Source: Candidatus Nitrosopelagicus sp. (GTDB taxonomy: Archaea > Thermoproteota > Nitrososphaeria > Nitrososphaerales > Nitrosopumilaceae). Taken from it: a stretch of DNA of 64,000 bases. The notes under the pieces are model-generated. The model was given only the letters and a program-made list of their open reading frames with translations, was not told the DNA's origin and ran no database searches. The translations under genes and the position numbers were made by a program. How positions within the stretch are numbered: the stretch's first letter is position 1; every line of letters begins with the position of its first letter. The stretch covers positions 83,868-147,867 of the forward strand of contig JAOLYB010000002.1 in assembly GCA_028343215.1 (NCBI GenBank), in the 5' to 3' direction. Below are positions 1 to 8,341 of this stretch, one piece after another.

Positions 1-76
1 TTTCTTTAGTATCAGCACTCATTTTCAAAAATCAATATTTAATGTGGTTTATTAATTATGGAGCATTTTACCCAAT

Positions 77-463
77 ATGGATAGTCGTTCATGGGCAAAA
101 ACAGTCACACAGAATAGGAAGAAATGTGAAAAAATTTTAGAGAGTTCAAAGGATGTACGTTATGCAGGTGTTTTCAACGAATATGGACGTACAATATCTG
201 GAAAAATTAGACCTGGCGTGAAACCTATTTTTTCACCAGATTCCGTACGTCATGAATTTTTTGCAATTGCCACTATGATGAGATTAAGAGAAAAAACATC
301 AAAAACATTAGGCGATGTGGAGATTATTTCCATAACTCACAAAAAAATCAATATTTTATTATTTTATAAAAATAGGATAACATACTATGTCACTATCAAT
401 AAAAAAAATAAATTGAATACACTGTTGATAAATAAAATAAGGAAAATAATTACTCGGGCGTAA
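77..463 (+). CDS. Conserved hypothetical protein, paralogous to the ORF at 35941-36360 (DUF6659-like)
   Basis: ORF; shares the 'KxRYxGVxN...G' N-terminal pattern with the 35941-36360 protein. Confidence 0.6.
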   Translation: MDSRSWAKTVTQNRKKCEKILESSKDVRYAGVFNEYGRTISGKIRPGVKPIFSPDSVRHEFFAIATMMRLREKTSKTLGDVEIISITHKKINILLFYKNRITYYVTINKKNKLNTLLINKIRKIITRA

Positions 464-869
464 ATCCTACATATCCGGAAGTTTGTCTGTCTTTATTTTC
501 TGAAAAATCAGGTTCAAATAATGAAATCATATATCCATCAGGATCTAAAATTATTGCATTTTTTCCTGCTTGCCGTTCTTGGACATCTCGGTATACCTCT
601 ATGTTTGCAGAAGATAACTCATCTATTGCAGAATTTAAGTCGCCCACAGTTAATCCAATTAAAATTCCATTTTCTTTTGATGAACTTGTATGCGACGTGG
701 TAATAGATGCTGGATGTAAACTTAATACGCCTCCAGATTGCTGCCCTAAATCTACCCAATTACGCCTTTCATTTTTTATTGGCATTCCTAAAATTTCGTG
801 ATAAAACTTAATCGAGACATCCAGATCTTTCACTTCCAATATTATATTCCCGATGCGTTTAATGTTCAT
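450..869 (-). CDS. VOC (glyoxalase/bleomycin-resistance) family protein
   Basis: ILEVKDLDVSIKFYHEILGMP...DPDGYMISLFEP is typical of VOC proteins. Confidence 0.85.
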   Translation of the reverse strand: MNIKRIGNIILEVKDLDVSIKFYHEILGMPIKNERRNWVDLGQQSGGVLSLHPASITTSHTSSSKENGILIGLTVGDLNSAIDELSSANIEVYRDVQERQAGKNAIILDPDGYMISLFEPDFSENKDRQTSGYVGFTPE

Positions 870-901
870 ATCCCCTAAACATCATTATTGGTTATAAGAT
901 T

Positions 902-1123
902 TTAGGGATTTACTTCGACCATAGTCTCAGTTCTCTCTACTCCAGGAATTTTTTGTATCTCGGTTGTGACATCTTTTATTTCTGATAATTCTTCAACCTC
1001 AATTACGGCTACGGCATCAAATTGGCCACTAACAGGAAATGATTCCGTTATTTTATTTATTTTTCTTAATCTTGCAGCTATCAATTTCTTTGGAGATTTT
1101 ACAAGTATAACTGCTCTTACCAA
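902..1123 (-). CDS. Stand-alone Lrp/AsnC ligand-binding (RAM) domain protein
   Basis: 73 aa; PVSGQFDAVAVIEVEELSEIKDVTTEIQKIPGVERTETMVEV; no HTH. Confidence 0.75.
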   Translation of the reverse strand: MVRAVILVKSPKKLIAARLRKINKITESFPVSGQFDAVAVIEVEELSEIKDVTTEIQKIPGVERTETMVEVNP

Positions 1124-1356
1124 CCTAAATCCACCTCTACTTCGATTAATGTTTCCGTGTTTACAATTTCTTTCACATTTTTTAAATCAATAACAACATT
1201 GTTGATGTCATCTATTGATGAGTTTAAAATTACCGATATGTCTGCTCTGCCTGTAACAACCATGATGTCTTTTGAGATTTTTCTTTTTTTCCTTAAAATT
1301 TGAACTACTTTATCCACCATACCCGGTTTTACAGTAATCATGCATAATGCTTTCAT
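1117..1356 (-). CDS. Stand-alone Lrp/AsnC ligand-binding (RAM) domain protein
   Basis: 79 aa; VTGRADISVILNSSIDDINNVVIDLKNVKEIVNTETLIEV; overlaps the next gene by 7 nt. Confidence 0.75.
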   Translation of the reverse strand: MKALCMITVKPGMVDKVVQILRKKRKISKDIMVVTGRADISVILNSSIDDINNVVIDLKNVKEIVNTETLIEVEVDLGW

Positions 1357-1390
1357 GTATTAGACATCATATTGTATGTGAAAAGGATTT

Positions 1391-1615
1391 CTAATCAGAA
1401 CTTGCTTCTTGAGAACGAGCCTCTTCTAAATATGCACGTCTTTCTTCCAACTCACTTTCTTTATCTACGGATAAATCATCATCAACTATAACTATTCCAG
1501 AATCTAAAGATTCAGATTCTGATTTTTTCTTAGATGCCTTTTTTGTTGTCTTTTTGGCGACTTTTTTTGTTGTCTTTTTGGCGACTTTTTTTGTTGTCTT
1601 TTTCTTTTCTGCCAT
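1391..1615 (-). CDS. Small lysine-rich protein with KKTTKKVA repeats (histone H1-like tail)
   Basis: MAEKKKTTKKVAKKTTKKVAKKTTKKASKKK...; ATG at 1613-1615 preferred to the longer ORF start. Confidence 0.6.
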   Translation of the reverse strand: MAEKKKTTKKVAKKTTKKVAKKTTKKASKKKSESESLDSGIVIVDDDLSVDKESELEERRAYLEEARSQEASSD

Positions 1616-1803
1616 GTGATTCGATGAAAATCCGAATATCATCTTATTAAATATTTCATTATGAAGAATTATAATGCCGAGGGGGAGATTCCGTCAACCT
1701 GTTCAATGCCGACATGCCTAATCAACTTCGATCTATACTGGTGATGTCATATTTGACATCTTTATGACTAGAAAATGATGTTGATTCTACAGAATTATTG
1801 AGT

Positions 1804-2187
1804 TTAATATTTTGGAATATACATTCCCTTCCCTTTACATTTCTGCCAAATCTCTTGCAGAATATGTAGGGTGTGATCTAGTTTGTCCATTCGTTTTCGA
1901 TTGGTTTCAACATCTTCCTTTAATTTTCTATATTCTTCAAATGTAAAATCCCAATCAATACCAGCTTTACGTGCCTCATTAGCAATTTGTAACTCCATTA
2001 GCTGTTCTATGGTTTGTTTTTCATTTGCACCTTTTCGATAAATATTGATGTACTTTTTTTCGTTGTTAACATGAGGGACCATTTCATCATGTTTTTTTGC
2101 GAGAGTTTCAATTTTCTTCCGTAACTCTCTTGATTCTTTTGCTAATTCATCATATTTTGATGTGAGAGTTTTTTCAAAATTATCCAT
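1804..2187 (-). CDS. Hypothetical coiled-coil protein
   Basis: ORF; charged heptad-rich sequence; 3-nt gap to upstream gene. Confidence 0.6.
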   Translation of the reverse strand: MDNFEKTLTSKYDELAKESRELRKKIETLAKKHDEMVPHVNNEKKYINIYRKGANEKQTIEQLMELQIANEARKAGIDWDFTFEEYRKLKEDVETNRKRMDKLDHTLHILQEIWQKCKGKGMYIPKY

Positions 2188-2190
2188 AAT

Positions 2191-2973
2191 CTAAAATCCT
2201 GGTTGGAATCCTGCATCCATGAATCCGCCGCCGTCACCTGAATCTCCAAAATCACCCCCTTCAGCAGGTAAAACACCACCGGCATCAGTATAACCTTGAT
2301 CATACGCCATGTTCATGTCTTGCATGTACATTTCAGAATTCATACCCATGTTTCCCATCATCATTGCCATCATGGAACCATTTACGAATCCCATTATGAT
2401 GAACAATGGAAAATAACTAATGTTGTTTTCAACTTTTTTCTGAAACAATTGTTTATTTTTACTGTCATAAGCAGAACTCATCTCTTTCCATACACTCTCT
2501 AATTCTTTACGTTTTTTCTCAAGAATCTGCTTTCCTTTCTCAGTCAATTCAAAAGGATCGTCTACCTTTCGTAATCCAAGATTTGCTTGATATTCCCTAA
2601 TTCTTTGTTCTGCTTCTGAATCCATTATTCGTTGTAGTCTTGCAACGTATTGTTTGAATTGTGGCGTATCTTTTTGTCTCTCTAGTTTTTCCTTTTCACT
2701 AAAAGTTAATTTTCTATCAAGTTTCTTTATCAAACCCAAGCGATATAATTTTTCAGTACTATCCAACCCTTCCATCAACCCAACATTCAAACTCAAGAGT
2801 AGATTCTCTCTCCGTTCAGATTCTAGCAAAGTATAGTCAACAGTGTTAAGATTTTCAATTTCTTTTGAAAATTCCCTCTCTTTCTCTATCTTTTCTTCCT
2901 CTGATGGTTCTTTCTTTTTTTCTAATTTTTCAAGATATTCTTTTTCATATTTTTCGAGGTCTTCTTTATCCAC
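2191..2973 (-). CDS. Hypothetical membrane-associated protein with Met/Gly-rich C-terminus
   Basis: The 296-aa ORF-track start lies inside tRNA-Phe; GTG at 2971-2973 (VDKEDLEKYEKE) is a more plausible start; ISYFPLFIIMGFVNGSMMAMMMG hydrophobic segment. Confidence 0.55.
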   Translation of the reverse strand: MDKEDLEKYEKEYLEKLEKKKEPSEEEKIEKEREFSKEIENLNTVDYTLLESERRENLLLSLNVGLMEGLDSTEKLYRLGLIKKLDRKLTFSEKEKLERQKDTPQFKQYVARLQRIMDSEAEQRIREYQANLGLRKVDDPFELTEKGKQILEKKRKELESVWKEMSSAYDSKNKQLFQKKVENNISYFPLFIIMGFVNGSMMAMMMGNMGMNSEMYMQDMNMAYDQGYTDAGGVLPAEGGDFGDSGDGGGFMDAGFQPGF

Positions 2974-3047
2974 GCATGTTATTCGTGTAGTTTTTGATAA
3001 GATTTTCTGTGTTGGAGGAACAGGGGGGCTTTGAACAAGATGTACAA

Positions 3048-3121
3048 TGCCGAGGGGGTGATTTGAACTCCCGACAGCCACGTCTTCAGCGTGGTGCTCT
3101 CCCAGGCTGAGCTACCTCGGC
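3048..3121 (-). tRNA. tRNA-Phe (GAA)
   Basis: Acceptor GCCGAGG/CCTCGGC, D-arm, anticodon stem CCACG-CTGAAGA-CGTGG, T-loop TTCAAAT, discriminator A. Confidence 0.93.
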
Positions 3122-3162
3122 ATGAAAAACTTGCGAATTAATTGAAATTAAAGCGTATCCTT

Positions 3163-3699
3163 TCAAGGATTCCAAACTATGTCTGGTATTTTCTTTCGGT
3201 TGTTAATTGAACGTGCTAATACGAACATTAGATCTGAAAGTCTATTCAAGTATATTGCTGCATCACTGTTTATTTCTTCATTTTTAGACAATGCCACTAC
3301 ATGAGTTTCTGCTCTTCGAGATATCGTTCTAGATAAATGAATGATTGATGCCAATAGCGTGCCCCCCGGAAGAATAAAACTAGTCAAAGGTTCTAACTGA
3401 GGTTCCAATAAATCAATTTTTTGTTCTAAGAATGTGATCATTTCAGGAGTCGTCCTAATTTTTTTATCGGACATGTTTGGATTTGCAAGATCTGAACCAA
3501 CGATAAATAAATCATTTTGAATTTTAATCAAAATGTCTTTAATTTCAGGATCCAATTCTAGAGATAGTGCAATTCCTAGTGACGAGTTTAATTCATCAAT
3601 TGCGCCGTATGACATTATTCGTTCATCAGATTTCCAGACTCTCGAATTATCGAATAGTGATGTTTTACCTTCATCTCCTGTCTTTGTGTATATCTTCAT
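3163..3699 (-). CDS. ATP:cob(I)alamin adenosyltransferase (PduO-type)
   Basis: MKIYTKTGDEGKTSLFDNSRVWKSDERIMSYGAIDELNSSLG. Confidence 0.92.
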   Translation of the reverse strand: MKIYTKTGDEGKTSLFDNSRVWKSDERIMSYGAIDELNSSLGIALSLELDPEIKDILIKIQNDLFIVGSDLANPNMSDKKIRTTPEMITFLEQKIDLLEPQLEPLTSFILPGGTLLASIIHLSRTISRRAETHVVALSKNEEINSDAAIYLNRLSDLMFVLARSINNRKKIPDIVWNP

Positions 3700-3745
3700 A
3701 AAATTTTGGATAACGCATACGTATTAAGGGTATGTTAAAATTTAC

Positions 3746-4348
3746 ATGGTGCCAACTCTATTCATCATGATTGAAGTGGATGAAGGAAATGAATTATTTC
3801 TTAAAAAAAAATTTAAAGAATCTATTGAAAAATATGAAATAGTTTTAGAGCAGGAACCAAATAATTTAATCGCTTTAAACAATAAAGGATATTCATTAAG
3901 TAAATTAAAAAAATATTCTGAAGCATTATCTTGTTATGATGAATTCCTAAAAAATCACCCAGATGATAAAACCGTATTGATAAATAAAATTTCGATATTC
4001 AGAAAAACCAATGAATTTCATAAAGCGATAGAAATTTGTGATTATTTATTGGGAAAAAATCCTGATGAGACAATTGTATTATATCATAAATTACGCATTT
4101 TGAAAAAATTAGACAAGTTTACCGAATCTAACTCAATTTGCATAAAATTACTGAATATTTATCCTGAAAATGCGGATGTTTTGTATGATATGGCATCAAA
4201 TTTTTTAAAACTAAACAATATTGAACAATTTTTCAAATTTCTTCAAAAAGCGGTAAATGTAATGCCCAATTTGAAAAATAAATCTAAAAACAATAAAGAA
4301 TTTGAAAAAGTTTTCATGAATGAGAGATTTAGGGATATCACATCATAG
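3746..4348 (+). CDS. TPR repeat protein
   Basis: Repeated NNKGYSLSKLKKYSEALSCYDEFLKNHPDD-type motifs; start may be the Met of MIEVDEGNELF. Confidence 0.8.
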   Translation: MVPTLFIMIEVDEGNELFLKKKFKESIEKYEIVLEQEPNNLIALNNKGYSLSKLKKYSEALSCYDEFLKNHPDDKTVLINKISIFRKTNEFHKAIEICDYLLGKNPDETIVLYHKLRILKKLDKFTESNSICIKLLNIYPENADVLYDMASNFLKLNNIEQFFKFLQKAVNVMPNLKNKSKNNKEFEKVFMNERFRDITS

Positions 4349-4385
4349 CAAAGAACCTTATTAAAAAGAAATTGAATAAAGTGTT

Positions 4386-4910
4386 ATGATTTCTGAATTC
4401 TTTTTTCAGATTGCGGAATTAAAAAAATTACCGCGGTCCGGATGGAAAATAAAAGTAGGGTTAAAGGATTCAGAGTCGGTTGCAGAACATTCCTACATGA
4501 TGTCTGTAATGTCAATGGTATTATCCGATATGAAATCTCTTAATTCTGAAAAAGTGCTTAAAATGGCCATCTTACATGATTGGGCTGAATCAAAAATAGG
4601 TGACTTTATGCCTGAACAAATTGGATATGATAAAAAATCTGAATTAGAAAACTATGCAATGAATGAAATTTTAGAATCACTCCCACAAAAAATTCAGAAG
4701 GATTATACGAATATCTGGAATGAGTTTTTGGGTAGAAATACACCTGAATCAAAATTGGTCCATGAATTAGATAAACTAGAGATGGCACTACAGGCAAAAA
4801 TATATGAAAAAGATACAGATCCTGAAAAAGTCAAACCATTCATCATTTCTGCAGTTGAGCAAATAATGGATCCGGATGTAAAGAAGATCTTAATGGACAT
4901 CTTAAAATAA
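4386..4910 (+). CDS. HD-domain hydrolase (YfbR/HDDC2-like)
   Basis: SVAEHSYMM...LHDWAESKIGDFMP. Confidence 0.85.
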   Translation: MISEFFFQIAELKKLPRSGWKIKVGLKDSESVAEHSYMMSVMSMVLSDMKSLNSEKVLKMAILHDWAESKIGDFMPEQIGYDKKSELENYAMNEILESLPQKIQKDYTNIWNEFLGRNTPESKLVHELDKLEMALQAKIYEKDTDPEKVKPFIISAVEQIMDPDVKKILMDILK

Positions 4911-4938
4911 ATACAAATTTAGTTTTTAGTATAGAATT

Positions 4939-5172
4939 ATGTCTGAAAACAATGAGGAATTGATTAAAGCACAAAATGAATTAATTGGAATTTTATTTGA
5001 GATTATAAAACGTCTTCAATCCAATAATGATTTGGATGCAGAGTATTTTCAAATTATTAGTAAAAAAATTAGAACTGAAAATGAAAATTCAAGATTGGAA
5101 AAAATTACCAAAGAGCGTGAAGATAATGCAGAGATTGTTTCAAGATTGTTAAAACAGATAGAATCTAATTAA
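4939..5172 (+). CDS. Hypothetical protein
   Basis: ORF, 77 aa. Confidence 0.5.
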   Translation: MSENNEELIKAQNELIGILFEIIKRLQSNNDLDAEYFQIISKKIRTENENSRLEKITKEREDNAEIVSRLLKQIESN

Positions 5173-5483
5173 TTACCGCAACTACACGAGTCGCCATCAT
5201 TACAAGTATCATCTACAATTCTAAACTTGTTTGTTTGCTCAAATTTTGATTGAGCATAATGTGAAATATTCACAATTCGTGATCTAACCTCTTTTACATT
5301 CCAACTACCTTCATTTTCAAACCATGATTCAATTTCATCAACGTCATACCTTTCGCCGTTTTCATTAATTTCTTTAAAAATTTGTTTTATGAGCGATTCA
5401 TTTTCAGATGTTAAATCAGATTTATCTTCAACCAATGTTGTAATTTCGTTTAAACGCATTATTGTTGTATTTAGTAGTGGCAT
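5169..5483 (-). CDS. Hypothetical protein with Cys-rich C-terminus (DTCNDGDSCSCGN)
   Basis: ORF, 104 aa. Confidence 0.55.
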   Translation of the reverse strand: MPLLNTTIMRLNEITTLVEDKSDLTSENESLIKQIFKEINENGERYDVDEIESWFENEGSWNVKEVRSRIVNISHYAQSKFEQTNKFRIVDDTCNDGDSCSCGN

Positions 5484-5524
5484 AGAATTGTTAATTTATA
5501 TCGCTTTTATAATATTTCTATCAT

Positions 5525-5872
5525 ATGCAATATTTCCAAGCGTTAAAGATGGGTCAAAAAAGAGTTGAGGCGTCACGTGCATATCTGAACTCAATATCTA
5601 ATGATAGAGCAATGCCTGCATTAGCATTAAGAGATAACAAAACTAACGTATGGGAACCTGTTGGGGAAGAAAATCTCTATGCAGTAGTTGATGAATCATC
5701 CGGATTCGTGTTAACTGACTCTAGTGGATATATTATTGCAATATGTGATTCAAAAGGCACCTCAAAATCACTAGTTCAGAGTCTTAACCAAGAACAAAAA
5801 GATAACATTGTAGAATTATTGAAAAAAGATAACATTGTAGAGTACAAAGGCAAAGTAGCTTTACCTGTGTAG
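5525..5872 (+). CDS. Hypothetical protein
   Basis: ORF with downstream continuity, 115 aa. Confidence 0.6.
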   Translation: MQYFQALKMGQKRVEASRAYLNSISNDRAMPALALRDNKTNVWEPVGEENLYAVVDESSGFVLTDSSGYIIAICDSKGTSKSLVQSLNQEQKDNIVELLKKDNIVEYKGKVALPV

Positions 5873-5904
5873 ATTTTATTAATGCCGTCTATTATCATAC
5901 TAAG

Positions 5905-7128
5905 ATGAACAAATATTCTAAAATCATCGAGGTTAGAGGTCATCTCATAGATTCATTGGTTTTAACAAAAATCTTTGATAGAGTGATGGATCTCGAAGGA
6001 AAATTTGAAGTTATGAGAATAACTGTTGGAAAACTGAAAACAGATGAAAGTTATGCAAAATTACGAGTTATTGGAAAAAATAGTTCACATCTGAATGAAA
6101 TAATGACTGCATTACACAGAGAAGGTGCAACTACAAAAACCCAGAAAAAATGTAAGACAAAAACAGCTACAAAAAATATGGTATTTCCAGATAATTTTTA
6201 CAGCACCACAAATAATCATACATCAATTTATCACAATGGAAAATGGATTAATGTAGATAACATGATGATGGATAAGTGCATCATAGTAAAAGGAAACAAG
6301 GCAGCTTGTGTTCCAATTAGAGAAGTTAGAAAAGGAGACAAAGTTGTTGTAGGGGAAGATGGAATTAAAGTTACAACCCCTGAACGTCCAAGAGAGGGAA
6401 TGAATGTTTTCCAATTCATGGGGAGTGGAAGTTCTAGTGAAAGGCCAACTCAACACATTGCACGTAAAGTTGCAGAAGATATCATCCGAACAAAAAAACA
6501 AGGTGGGAAGATTGTGTTAGTTGGAGGTCCAGCAATCGTACACACAGGTGCAGCTGATGCCGTTGCAAAATTGGTTAAATCAGGACACATAAACGCGGTA
6601 TTGGCAGGAAATGCACTGGCAGTACATGATGTCGAATATGCAACACTTGGTACTTCATTAGGAATGAAAGTTAAAGATGGAACACTGGCAGTAAGAGGTC
6701 ATAGAAATCATATGGATGCGATAAATTCAGTATTCAAAGCAGGCTCATTAAAGAAAATGGTGCAGCAGAAAAAATTAACACGTGGAATAATGTATGAATG
6801 TATTAAGAAAAAAATTCCATTTGTCCTAGCAGGCTCATTGAGAGATGATGGACCGTTACCAGATGTAATTACAGATATCGCAGTAGCTCAAAAAGAATAC
6901 AAGAAAGTTCTGAAGGATGCAAACATGGTCATCATGGTATCTACAATGCTACATTCAATTGCTACAGGCAACATGCTTCCAGCAAATGTCAAGGTAATCG
7001 TAATTGATATCAATCAACCAACTGTGACGAAACTTATGGATAGAGGAACGTGGCAAGCATTAGGAATTGTATCTGATGTAGGTGCATTTCTACCAATGGT
7101 CGCAAATCAAATTGGAGGTAAGAAATGA
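5905..7128 (+). CDS. Archaeal LOR/SDH-family ornithine cyclodeaminase (TIGR00300-like)
   Basis: SKIIEVRGHLIDSLVLTKIFDRVMDLEGKFEVMRITVGK plus GG(P/S)AIVHTGA...LAGNALAVHDVE. Confidence 0.85.
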   Translation: MNKYSKIIEVRGHLIDSLVLTKIFDRVMDLEGKFEVMRITVGKLKTDESYAKLRVIGKNSSHLNEIMTALHREGATTKTQKKCKTKTATKNMVFPDNFYSTTNNHTSIYHNGKWINVDNMMMDKCIIVKGNKAACVPIREVRKGDKVVVGEDGIKVTTPERPREGMNVFQFMGSGSSSERPTQHIARKVAEDIIRTKKQGGKIVLVGGPAIVHTGAADAVAKLVKSGHINAVLAGNALAVHDVEYATLGTSLGMKVKDGTLAVRGHRNHMDAINSVFKAGSLKKMVQQKKLTRGIMYECIKKKIPFVLAGSLRDDGPLPDVITDIAVAQKEYKKVLKDANMVIMVSTMLHSIATGNMLPANVKVIVIDINQPTVTKLMDRGTWQALGIVSDVGAFLPMVANQIGGKK

Positions 7129-7457
7129 CAGTAAAAGAAATTGAAAATATTGATTTTGAAAAAGGAGATGGACTTGTTCCAGTAATTGTTCAAGATTCAG
7201 ATTCAAAAGACGTACTTACCCTAGCATATACAAACAAAGAATCACTAGAACTAACTAAAAAAACTGGAAATTCATGGTTTTGGAGCCGTTCTAGAAATAA
7301 ACTATGGATGAAAGGTGAAGAATCTGGAAATACACAGAAAGTGAAAAAAATACTAGTGGATTGTGATTCAGATGCAATAATTTACTTGGTGGAACCATCA
7401 GGTCCTGCATGTCATCTTGGAGAACAAACTTGTTTTCATAACGATATGAAATCTTAG
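7125..7457 (+). CDS. hisI: Phosphoribosyl-AMP cyclohydrolase
   Basis: VIVQDSDSKDVLTLAYTNKESLELT...WSRSRNKLWMKGEESGNTQKVKKI..DCDSDAIIYLVEPSGPACHLG. Confidence 0.95.
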   Translation: MTVKEIENIDFEKGDGLVPVIVQDSDSKDVLTLAYTNKESLELTKKTGNSWFWSRSRNKLWMKGEESGNTQKVKKILVDCDSDAIIYLVEPSGPACHLGEQTCFHNDMKS

Positions 7458-8341
7458 AATTCTTTGATTTGTTTTAACAATTCTTTACTCTTATGAAGTA
7501 CATTTTCAGGATAACAGTTTAACATCCACCCATTATCTATCTTTGAAAACTTCATGTCTTCACACGTTACATCATATTCTTCAATACTGTTATCAAATTT
7601 CCAATCAAATCCATTTCTTATTGTGATTTCGGGGTAATTATGTCCCCTTACCAAAGATATCTCCCACAATTCCTCATCAAAATTAACTTCTGCATACAAT
7701 GCGTTTGGGTATAGATAGATTACATTTGGATGCGATAATATTGCATCAAATTCTATTGACGTAACATATTCGTTATGTAGTAAAATAATTTTTTCATATG
7801 TAGAAAGAATTTCAGGATTCTGATGAATTGAAATATCTGTTATAATTTCATAATCTAAGAGATTTAAAACTTGAAGACCATTAGCACTTGATGTGAATAG
7901 AGGATTATACTCATCTTCCAGTTTCACGGTCAAGCAATCATCATCACGAAATAATACTCCGTGAAATTCCCTATCACAGTCTCCACGATAAAATGTATAA
8001 AACCCAGGTTCAGAATAGGCAGCTGCCGTAAAGATTGGAAAAACAACAGCAGTTTTTTTATCATTTCTTAAATCATCATAAATCATAGTGTTTGATTCGT
8101 CGAGTTCATAGAGAACATCACGCCAAATTTTCTCCCCATTAATAATTTCAAAATCATTTTCATATGCCATTACTTTGAATAATGATTTAACATTTGTTTG
8201 AATTAACGTTTGAGAATTTTCAGATTTTGGAATTTGTTTTATTTCAATAATTTCAGCAGTTTCATTAGAGAATACTACGAAATATCCACCAATTGCAATT
8301 ATTAAAATTACAATTGGAATTATGATTAAGATTAGATTCAT
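7454..8341 (-). CDS. Membrane-anchored protein of unknown function
   Basis: N-terminal TM segment LILIIIPIVILIIAIGGYFVVF. Confidence 0.6.
   Translation of the reverse strand: MNLILIIIPIVILIIAIGGYFVVFSNETAEIIEIKQIPKSENSQTLIQTNVKSLFKVMAYENDFEIINGEKIWRDVLYELDESNTMIYDDLRNDKKTAVVFPIFTAAAYSEPGFYTFYRGDCDREFHGVLFRDDDCLTVKLEDEYNPLFTSSANGLQVLNLLDYEIITDISIHQNPEILSTYEKIILLHNEYVTSIEFDAILSHPNVIYLYPNALYAEVNFDEELWEISLVRGHNYPEITIRNGFDWKFDNSIEEYDVTCEDMKFSKIDNGWMLNCYPENVLHKSKELLKQIKEF

Noticed and set aside
1550-1612. Short repeated DNA units resembling a repeat array
   Set aside because: In-frame protein-coding repeats (TTKKVAKK), no spacers; not CRISPR.
2974-3081. N-terminal 36 codons of the 296-aa ORF-track protein
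   Set aside because: They run into tRNA-Phe in antisense-incompatible fashion (the start lies within the tRNA gene); GTG at 2973 is more plausible.
6223-6501. Antisense ORFs opposite the LOR/SDH gene, and many similar ORF-track entries opposite confident genes
   Set aside because: Low-complexity or hydrophobic shadow translations with no recognisable domains, fully overlapped by strongly supported genes.
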